NCBI GenBank assembly: GCA_964617665.1
Contig: CAZUAH010000387.1
Span: 1-13,150, forward strand
DNA: 13,150 bases
Origin: JADHUC01 sp964617665
GTDB lineage: Bacteria > Planctomycetota > Planctomycetia > Pirellulales > Pirellulaceae
Direction of reading: 5' to 3'
Positions 1 to 6,255 of this stretch are shown here, piece after piece. The notes under the pieces were generated by a model that saw only the letters and a list, made by a program, of their open reading frames with translations, searched no databases and was not told the DNA's origin. Numbering within the stretch: position 1 is the stretch's first letter; the number at the start of each line of letters is the position of its first letter. The translations under genes and the position numbers were made by a program.

Positions 1-19
1 GTTCACCTTTTTCTTCTCG

Positions 20-751
20 TTATCGGTCGCGTTTTTCTTCTCCTTCTTCTTCGCCCTTTCCTTCGCCTTTACCTTCGCCCTTACCTTCGCCCTTACCTTC
101 GCCCTTGCCCTTGCCTTCACCCGCGTTCTTAGGCTCGTCTGTCGGCTTGCCCTCGGCACCCTCGGCACCGCCTTCTTCGTTCTCCTGGATCCTCTTGGCC
201 AGTTGGCCGGTGCGGTCAGCGATCTTGCCTTGGTCTTTTGCCAGTTCGCCCATCGGTGCGCCGCCTTCTGTGCGCCCCTGGTTGGCCTTCTGCAGCCGGA
301 TAAGGCGTTCCACTTCCTTGATGTACTCACGGATCCGTTCTTGTTCTCGCTTCAAGCGGTCCGAGCGACTTTCACTGAGTAGCAATTGCAGCAGCGCCAT
401 CATGTCCTTATGGGCGTCCTGCTGGTTCTCCAATGCCAAAGCCAGTTTGTCCTGGTTCAGTTGCTTGACGATCGCGTTCAGTTTGACGGCCGTCAGATTT
501 TCCTTGGACTGTTTCAGCGCTTGCATCAGCAGCGAGGCTCGACGAGGATTCGAGACCTGTTCGATCCTGGCCATGTCGTACAGCAGCTTTTCCAGCCTGG
601 CGTACTTGTCCGCAACGACACTTTGCTCGACGGCAAGCTGGTCGGCGGCTGGAGTTTCGGCATCGTCTTGCGCCGGTAGACAACTTGGCGTAACAAACAG
701 ACTGGTCAGAACGATGACCATCGCAATCGGGAGATGTGCCTTGGCAAACAT
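20..751 (-). CDS. Exported coiled-coil protein with Gly/Glu/Lys-rich repeat tail, unknown function
   Basis: A 243-residue protein that I cannot assign to a named family. Residues 1-27 look like a Sec signal peptide: a basic start, a hydrophobic stretch at about 8-20, and a possible signal peptidase I site after LPA at 25-27. Cys24 gives only a poor lipobox (TPSC), so a lipoprotein is less likely. Residues about 44-165 are charged and heptad-like, predicted long helices or coiled coil. From about 190 the protein becomes low-complexity, ending in alternating GK/GE dipeptides. The start is ATG with no strong Shine-Dalgarno. It is the last gene of the series, 172 nt after the DUF4175-like gene, and probably works with that protein outside the inner membrane (inference). 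The same residue types continue in frame past the TAA stop, so the C-terminus may be shortened. Confidence 0.75.
   Translation of the reverse strand: MFAKAHLPIAMVIVLTSLFVTPSCLPAQDDAETPAADQLAVEQSVVADKYARLEKLLYDMARIEQVSNPRRASLLMQALKQSKENLTAVKLNAIVKQLNQDKLALALENQQDAHKDMMALLQLLLSESRSDRLKREQERIREYIKEVERLIRLQKANQGRTEGGAPMGELAKDQGKIADRTGQLAKRIQENEEGGAEGAEGKPTDEPKNAGEGKGKGEGKGEGKGEGKGEGKGEEEGEEKRDR
50..109 (-). repeat. 12-bp coding tandem repeat, five units
   Basis: Five consecutive 12-bp units (50-61, 62-73, 74-85, 86-97, 98-109), consensus TTCGCCCTTACC on the plus strand, differ at one or two positions each. In the gene at 20-751 each unit encodes Gly-Lys-Gly-Glu. The 12-bp unit keeps the frame, so copy number can change by slippage and only lengthen or shorten the charged tail. 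Confidence 0.85.
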
Positions 752-815
752 AACAAACGCCCCAAATTAGTCGGATCTCAACAAAAGAGACACGGTTTTC
801 CTCGTACCCTGTGAA

Positions 816-833
816 ACGGACTTCCAAGTCCGT
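816..833 (-). repeat. Perfect 7-bp inverted repeat (hairpin)
   Basis: On the minus strand this reads ACGGACTTGGAAGTCCGT, a 7-bp perfect stem with a 4-nt loop. It lies in the 172-nt spacer, 64 nt before the start codon of the gene at 20-751. Its compact symmetry suggests either an RNA hairpin in the leader or a member of a dispersed palindromic repeat family. I recall similar motifs from planctomycete spacers but cannot verify that here. No uridine run follows beyond TTT, so it is a weak terminator at best. Confidence 0.5.
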
Positions 834-884
834 CCCGGACGAATCTGGAAACACAGATTGTGAGGCATTATTCCAAGGTGTCGA

Positions 885-903
885 GGCACGATGGGATCGT
901 GCC
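885..903 (-). terminator. Candidate hairpin terminator after the DUF4175-like gene
   Basis: An 8-bp perfect stem (GGCACGAT/ATCGTGCC) with a 3-nt loop starts 20 nt after the TAG stop of the gene at 924-3326. Position and stability suit a terminator or mRNA 3'-end stabiliser, but no T-run follows on the minus strand, so it is not a canonical intrinsic terminator. Confidence 0.4.
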
Positions 904-923
904 CCACGTTTGGCCCCCGCACG

Positions 924-3326
924 CTAGTTCTCCAAATCCCTCAGCAGGTTCTTCTTTCCCTTTTTCTCTTCTTCCGTAGTGTCCTCTATCAAACCCTCTT
1001 GATCCTTGGCTATTGCGCGGACGATGTCGAGCAGTTCATTATATGTCTCCAAATCCAGCATCTGCTGCAGGATTTCCTGCATTTCAGCCAAGATGTCGTC
1101 GGCCTGCTCGACCGCTTTCCTGGACTCTTCCCCCCCTGATTCTACATCGTAACGCTTCGCATTCAGATCGTCCAACAGCACCTTTTCTAGACGATCTGCG
1201 CGACTTTCCAGTTCCGGGAACATTACTTCGCCCACCATTTGCATGGGGTCGGCGATCAGATCCTTCAGCCTGTTCTTGCGGTCTTCCGTATCCACCCGGT
1301 TGTTGATCAATTCTTCGCGAATGTCGTGGAATGAGGCCGCCACGCCCAGTAACTCTTGACCGGACTTGCGAGTCTGCTGTAGTGCCTGTTGCGTACTAAG
1401 CAACCGAAGCGATTGCGCACGTTGGGCAGCCTTCAGTTCGTCCACCTTTTCGTCATCAGGTTCGTCGCCTGCGGCCGCTGCGTCTTCGGGCTCCGCGCCG
1501 CGTCCGCCGGTCGGCGATTCGACGCGTTTCAGGAAGTCGCGGGCCTGCGTCATCTCCTCGACGATTTGTTCGAACCGGCGCCGCAGGCCAATCTCGCGAG
1601 ACTCCAGCATGGCCAGCAGCGTGTCGGAATCAACAATGTCCAATTGACGACGATCGCCGCTGCCCTCATTTGGGCCGTCACCAAGGTCGTACTTGTCGGC
1701 CGCTTTGATCGTCAGCACAAGCTTGTCTTTGGGCTTCAACTCCAAGCCATCCTCTTGTGATCGCAGGAAGCGAAAATCGAGCGAAGCATCCACTTTGCCT
1801 GCGTCGCCCAACGAGAACTCGTGCATCTCGTTGGAAGTCTTCGGCGCACCGTCGGCGGTGCTGGCGCGCTCTAATTCGACGGCGAACCACGCTTTTGCCA
1901 CGGCGTAATCGTCGCTGATCTGGCCTTCGATCGGGACGATCACATCTGGCGTGACGGCTGTACCGATGCCTCGCAAGTTCACGTCCACCTTGGGCTCTTC
2001 ATCGGGAATCGCGGCAATGAAGATCCGATAGGGACGCTCGGTAATTACGTTATCCACGTCGTACAACGTAACATCCAATGTCAAGTTCGCATCCAGGCTG
2101 GCTGTCCGGTATTCGAAACGCCGGCGCTGGTCGTCGTCGCCCTCGATCGTCAACGTTGTCGTCTCTTTTGTGTCGGGGTTATAAAGGTCAACGCGCTGGA
2201 GTGACTTGTTTGCGCTTGCTCGTATGGTCACGTCGGTCCCGACCGGCAACTGGGTTGCGTTCGTCAGATCGACGGTTCGCGGCAGCCACGACGACAACGC
2301 TTCGTCGACCATGTAGTCGGGGAATTTGCAGTCCAACTCGACACCGGTCACCGCCGGACTGTCGACCACTTCGATCGTGTAATCCCGTACGCGGTAGTCG
2401 TAACCCACGACGTCGAAATTCACGGTGGACAGAATCCCTCGCAACGGCTTGCCGGAGAACGAGTAGTCCTGATACCGGCCTTGCGCCTTGGTGCGATCCA
2501 TGGTGACGCGTCCGCGTTCGCCGTCCTCGGTACTATAGCGGATTGTGCAGACCTTGGGCACGACTTCGGCGCCCAAGTCCGAGTGTACTTTCAGCCGCAC
2601 ATTAGATCCCTTGGCCACTTTCACGTGTCGGTTCGTGAAGGGAATCATGGGCAGGTCGCTGAGACGTTCCGCCGACTCTTCGTCTCCCAACAATTCGATC
2701 CCGACGACTTCGATCAATGCGTTGCGTGGCCAGGGTTCGTCTTTCAGCAGGTAGATACGGCGTGCCCAAGTCGCCAAAGCTTCGTTGTTGATGAAGTAGA
2801 AAGCGACGATCGTCACCAGCAGAACCGCGGCACCGAACACGCTGCGCGCCAGTGGCGCGTAACTGAACACCCGACGCAAACGTACATCACCGGTGCCCGA
2901 AAGCGCCTCGTCGGTCGTGTGATCGAGCATATCGGGACTGAACGTCTCGGCGTGGTCCGGATGTTCTGTCAATTCGACGGACGTCACGAGACTATCCTGA
3001 AATCCCGCGAACCGCCTCTCCAACAACACGGCCATGCTGCGGTCTGCCATCCGGACGATAATGCGGCGAAGCACCCAGCGGTAGAGGATAAACGCCAGAA
3101 CCAAGCTGATGATGATCAGCACCACGAAGCGTGCTGCACGCGGCATTTCACTGGCACCGGCTAGCACGGGCAAATAGTCAAGCGCGAGCCCAGCCCAGAA
3201 CGTCAGCCCCAGCCAGATTATGCCGAGGCAAATTCCTTCGAGGCAGACGTACGCCCGAATTCGCCATCGCAGACCCGCAAGCAGCGTGTGAATTTGGGGA
3301 TCGAGGTGCTTCTCGGTAGCAGACAT
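924..3326 (-). CDS. Large membrane-anchored protein, DUF4175/TIGR02302-like layout
   Basis: An 800-residue protein starting at ATG 3326. An upstream TTG at 3359 would add 11 basic residues but is a less likely start; GAAAG lies 6 nt before the ATG. Three hydrophobic helices are visible, at about 26-48, 66-86 and 162-181. The next several hundred residues look like extracytoplasmic beta-rich domains, including a segment around TPDVIVPIEGQISDDYAV. The C-terminal part (about 585-800) is highly charged, predicted helical or coiled coil. This layout resembles DUF4175/TIGR02302 proteins, often found beside MoxR/vWA genes, but the assignment rests on architecture and context rather than a diagnostic motif. 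It lies 145 nt after the second vWA gene, behind a candidate terminator. Likely role (inference): envelope component working with the vWA proteins. Confidence 0.82.
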   Translation of the reverse strand: MSATEKHLDPQIHTLLAGLRWRIRAYVCLEGICLGIIWLGLTFWAGLALDYLPVLAGASEMPRAARFVVLIIISLVLAFILYRWVLRRIIVRMADRSMAVLLERRFAGFQDSLVTSVELTEHPDHAETFSPDMLDHTTDEALSGTGDVRLRRVFSYAPLARSVFGAAVLLVTIVAFYFINNEALATWARRIYLLKDEPWPRNALIEVVGIELLGDEESAERLSDLPMIPFTNRHVKVAKGSNVRLKVHSDLGAEVVPKVCTIRYSTEDGERGRVTMDRTKAQGRYQDYSFSGKPLRGILSTVNFDVVGYDYRVRDYTIEVVDSPAVTGVELDCKFPDYMVDEALSSWLPRTVDLTNATQLPVGTDVTIRASANKSLQRVDLYNPDTKETTTLTIEGDDDQRRRFEYRTASLDANLTLDVTLYDVDNVITERPYRIFIAAIPDEEPKVDVNLRGIGTAVTPDVIVPIEGQISDDYAVAKAWFAVELERASTADGAPKTSNEMHEFSLGDAGKVDASLDFRFLRSQEDGLELKPKDKLVLTIKAADKYDLGDGPNEGSGDRRQLDIVDSDTLLAMLESREIGLRRRFEQIVEEMTQARDFLKRVESPTGGRGAEPEDAAAAGDEPDDEKVDELKAAQRAQSLRLLSTQQALQQTRKSGQELLGVAASFHDIREELINNRVDTEDRKNRLKDLIADPMQMVGEVMFPELESRADRLEKVLLDDLNAKRYDVESGGEESRKAVEQADDILAEMQEILQQMLDLETYNELLDIVRAIAKDQEGLIEDTTEEEKKGKKNLLRDLEN

Positions 3327-3367
3327 TCGTTTCTTTCGCAGCTTAGTGGGCCGTTTCAAAACTGTAG

Positions 3368-3387
3368 CTGCACTCGCCAGGGTGCAG
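3368..3387 (-). repeat. 6-bp inverted repeat in spacer
   Basis: CTGCAC (3368-3373) and GTGCAG (3382-3387) form a short stem with an 8-nt loop, transcribed just after the candidate terminator at 3399-3422. Its TCGCCAG (3374-3380) is exactly complementary to CTGGCGA (3412-3418) in the terminator hairpin, so the two could pair with each other. Functional meaning is uncertain. Confidence 0.3.
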
Positions 3388-3398
3388 TCGGTTGCTGG

Positions 3399-3422
3399 AA
3401 AAAACCGCGTTCTGGCGAACGC
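3399..3422 (-). terminator. Candidate intrinsic terminator after the second vWA gene
   Basis: On the minus strand GCGTTC-GCCA-GAACGC (3422 to 3407) forms a perfect 6-bp stem with a tetraloop. GG and then six consecutive T (3404-3399) follow. It begins 49 nt after the TAA stop of the gene at 3472-6255. The stem is short, so termination may be partial, which would lower expression of the two downstream genes relative to the four upstream ones. Confidence 0.5.
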
Positions 3423-3471
3423 AGCCGGCTCTGATTTGGGTCTCGAATAGCCCTCTCGTTATGCACAGTTC

Positions 3472-6255
3472 TTATGCTAGGCGACTGAGCCGTCGGAGCA
3501 ACCATTCGAAGGCCAACAGACCACAAATCAGCCCCATCAGCCAAGCCATCAGCCGTCGCTCGAAATCTCTATCTGGTGTACCGGGTAAAAAGGTCTCTCG
3601 GTCCCGTGACCGCAGCACATGTGTCAACGGCGGCTGCCCTCCGGCTTGGCCGACTGCGGCGTCGATTCCACCGTAGTACTCTCCGGCGGTCGCCAACGCA
3701 ATATCCGACAACAACGGCCGGTTGAGTTCGGGTCTTTCGATTTCCACTTCGGGTGCGCGAACGCGAACCTCTCGAACCAATAACTCGTCCAATTCGGCGT
3801 GGGGCGGCCGCAACTCCAGGCGATAATCATTCTGTTGAATGGCCGTGAACTGCCCCGCATAGGTACCGTCACGGGCACCGCCCTTGACGGCTCGTAATGT
3901 TAGTGCCGTTCGGTTGCCGTCAGGTTGAATCAAACTGGCTGTCACTTCCGGATCGGTGAGCGGTTCGTTTTGCGCATCCGTCAAAATCGCCTGCACTATG
4001 ATGGTATCGCCTAGCAGGCACCGGTCTTTGTCGACCAGCAAGACGCCGTGTACCGAATCCCTCAGCAACCGCCCTTGAGCAACCCAGCGGAGCAGTTTCG
4101 TGTAGTATCGCTCGAAGTAGGTTTCGTCCATGGCCCGAATGCGCCACATCTCGCCGCTAGCCTGGAAGAACACTCGACCTGCACCGTAGAAATGCCCGGC
4201 CAGATAGATCGGCAGTTCTTCGTCGATCGCCGTGCTTGGATCCGAGAAACGGGCGAAAATGCGAGCTCCGGGCTTGGGATCCTTGACGGCGTAGTAGCCG
4301 TAGATCCCTTCGAACGACGCCCACGTGGCCTCGCTATTCACCGGGTCGTCTTCGAGCCAGAGAAACTCGGACTCCAACCCTTCGCGCGTGAAGTCCAACG
4401 GCCATGCATCCTTGCCGCCAAATCGGCCCAAGCCCAGTGTCGCCGATCCGCTGCTGTACAGCACGACCGGATAAAGCGAGCGTATGGTATCGAAACGAGT
4501 ATCGGTCCGCCGCACGTCGCCCCATTGAGGCGTGTGGACCGGACCGGCCACAACGATCAAACCGCCTGCCTTTTCCGCGACCCATTTCTCCAGGTCTTGG
4601 ATGTGCAGGAAGTCAAGCTCGGTCCAATCGGGATCAAACGCCACGATGCAGTCATACTCGAACAGCTCTTCCGCACTTTCCGGGAAATCGAACAGCAGGT
4701 TGTCCGCTTCCTGGGATATGCCCGGCTTGCCGGTTTGCAGCCAAACGTCAACTGTGGTGTCTCGATCTCGATAGAGCAGGTTCCTAAGAAAGCGAAATTC
4801 CCGTGACGGTCCACCGGCCATGATAAAGACACGCGTTTTCCGTTCGACAACCTCGACGTTTGCCGTTTTGAAGTTGTCCATCGGATTGGAATCGCGTGAG
4901 GGCGGTTTCACTGTCAATTTGTAGGTACGTCGACCGCTTTCCTTAGGCGTCACCTCGAACTTGACGGACACGATCTTGCCATCTTCGTCCAGTTGCACTC
5001 GGTCTTCTTGCTCGATCGTTTCTACCTTCTCGCCTTCGGCAGCGCCCGTTGGTGCCGAACTCAATTGCACCTCGACCGAACGGCTCGTCACACCCGTGGC
5101 TTGGATGTGTCCGGTAACCGTGAATCGGTCACCGGGATAGACTCGTTCGGGAGCGTCCAAGTCGACGACTGCAACATTCAGTGGACGGTTCTCGCTGCCC
5201 ATACCAATCGTATAGATCGGGATCTCTGCCAGCTTGGCCATGTTCGTCGCCACCAAGCACTCGGCCCCAGCGTTCCGTTGACCGTCGGTGAACACCGCGA
5301 TGCCGGATATCGGACCGCCGCGTTCCTTATTGACCAAGTAGCGTAACGCTTCGCCCAAACGGGTCTTCAGACCGTGTGCGGCCAACGCCTCGGTCCAGTC
5401 AATATCTATCGGCTCCAGCGAATCTTCTTCCGGCTGGGGATCGGGCGATGGTCCATTGTCGTCCTCGGTAAACTGACCGTCACTCAGCCCGATCATTGCC
5501 AGGAATTCGATGTCCGGATTACGCAGGTTCGCGACAGCCAGGAGGACCACGGCGACAATAAGCGAAAACAGACAGACCAACAGCGCCCACGCAGTCTTCT
5601 CAGGTCCCGAGGCCTTGCGCCCCGTGAGCAAATGGATGAACCCGAAGAGAATGCTCATCAATAGAACACCGCCGGCAATCATTGCCATCGTGCGTGCTTC
5701 GCTCAGTTGGTTCCCGTGCTCTTCTTCGGCCGACAACGTCGGTCCGCCTTCTTCGGCCGATGCCAGTTTGGCCAGCGATGCGACCTCGGCAGGTTTAGAC
5801 TCTTGATCGAAGCGGTAAACGACTACGTCGTGTTTGGCACGAAGATCTTCCAGAAGTGGACCTGTGGACAACTCGTGAACCACGCGCTGTATCCGAGTCG
5901 TGGCGTTTTCCGTATTGGCCGACTCGGAATTCGGTAGCCCCATACTCTGGCTTGTATCGACCAGCAACAATACGCGCGAGTTCTTTACCAGTTTGCGTTC
6001 AGTGCGTTTTTCGAGGTTCAGGAAGTAGAACAGGACAGCGACAAATGCCAGCAGACGAAGCCCTACCAGAAGCCAGCTCAATCCACGCGACAATTCGACC
6101 GCGTCTTTGCGGTACATCACGACCACGTAGACCAGCACGACGAGGCACACCGCCAGCAGCACCAGCCAATGCCACCATTCGGACATGGCCTGCACGCGGG
6201 CAAACTGATAAAACTCGCCGGCCGCATCGGCGGCCAACAGGTACATCCTAGCCAT
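3472..6255 (-). CDS. vWA-domain membrane protein with GATase1-like region; vWA interrupted by a membrane hairpin
   Basis: A 927-residue protein starting at ATG 6255, which overlaps the stop of the previous gene as TGATG. The frame is open to 6339, but that start would sit 85 nt inside the neighbour. Helices at about 27-48 and 59-79 anchor the protein. A vWA domain follows with MIDAS residues DTSQS at 100-104, a strand DVVVYRF at 143-149, Thr298 (LKTRLGEAL) and TDG at 323-325. Between the two halves (about 158-287) sit two further helices (191-211, 222-242) and an acidic linker. Later come a CARDB-like beta region, a GATase1-like segment (FIMAGGPSREFRFLRNLL and AGGLIVVAGP) without a visible catalytic Cys elbow, more beta-rich sequence and a C-terminal helix (about 899-919). 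It probably binds a divalent metal at the MIDAS and works with MoxR/DUF58 at the membrane. Confidence 0.9.
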   Translation of the reverse strand: MARMYLLAADAAGEFYQFARVQAMSEWWHWLVLLAVCLVVLVYVVVMYRKDAVELSRGLSWLLVGLRLLAFVAVLFYFLNLEKRTERKLVKNSRVLLLVDTSQSMGLPNSESANTENATTRIQRVVHELSTGPLLEDLRAKHDVVVYRFDQESKPAEVASLAKLASAEEGGPTLSAEEEHGNQLSEARTMAMIAGGVLLMSILFGFIHLLTGRKASGPEKTAWALLVCLFSLIVAVVLLAVANLRNPDIEFLAMIGLSDGQFTEDDNGPSPDPQPEEDSLEPIDIDWTEALAAHGLKTRLGEALRYLVNKERGGPISGIAVFTDGQRNAGAECLVATNMAKLAEIPIYTIGMGSENRPLNVAVVDLDAPERVYPGDRFTVTGHIQATGVTSRSVEVQLSSAPTGAAEGEKVETIEQEDRVQLDEDGKIVSVKFEVTPKESGRRTYKLTVKPPSRDSNPMDNFKTANVEVVERKTRVFIMAGGPSREFRFLRNLLYRDRDTTVDVWLQTGKPGISQEADNLLFDFPESAEELFEYDCIVAFDPDWTELDFLHIQDLEKWVAEKAGGLIVVAGPVHTPQWGDVRRTDTRFDTIRSLYPVVLYSSGSATLGLGRFGGKDAWPLDFTREGLESEFLWLEDDPVNSEATWASFEGIYGYYAVKDPKPGARIFARFSDPSTAIDEELPIYLAGHFYGAGRVFFQASGEMWRIRAMDETYFERYYTKLLRWVAQGRLLRDSVHGVLLVDKDRCLLGDTIIVQAILTDAQNEPLTDPEVTASLIQPDGNRTALTLRAVKGGARDGTYAGQFTAIQQNDYRLELRPPHAELDELLVREVRVRAPEVEIERPELNRPLLSDIALATAGEYYGGIDAAVGQAGGQPPLTHVLRSRDRETFLPGTPDRDFERRLMAWLMGLICGLLAFEWLLRRLSRLA

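Noticed and set aside
50..109. The 12-bp repeats as a CRISPR array or origin iterons
   Set aside because: There are no spacers between units, and they lie inside a reading frame and encode a regular Gly-Lys-Gly-Glu tail.
408..854. A 148-codon minus-strand frame overlapping the exported coiled-coil gene and its leader
   Set aside because: It is the +1 shadow of the coiled-coil gene. It lacks a signal sequence and conserved features and would put coding sequence through the hairpin spacer.
4048..4806. A 252-codon plus-strand open frame inside the second vWA gene
   Set aside because: No ribosome site or recognisable motif. The minus strand here encodes well-supported protein sequence.
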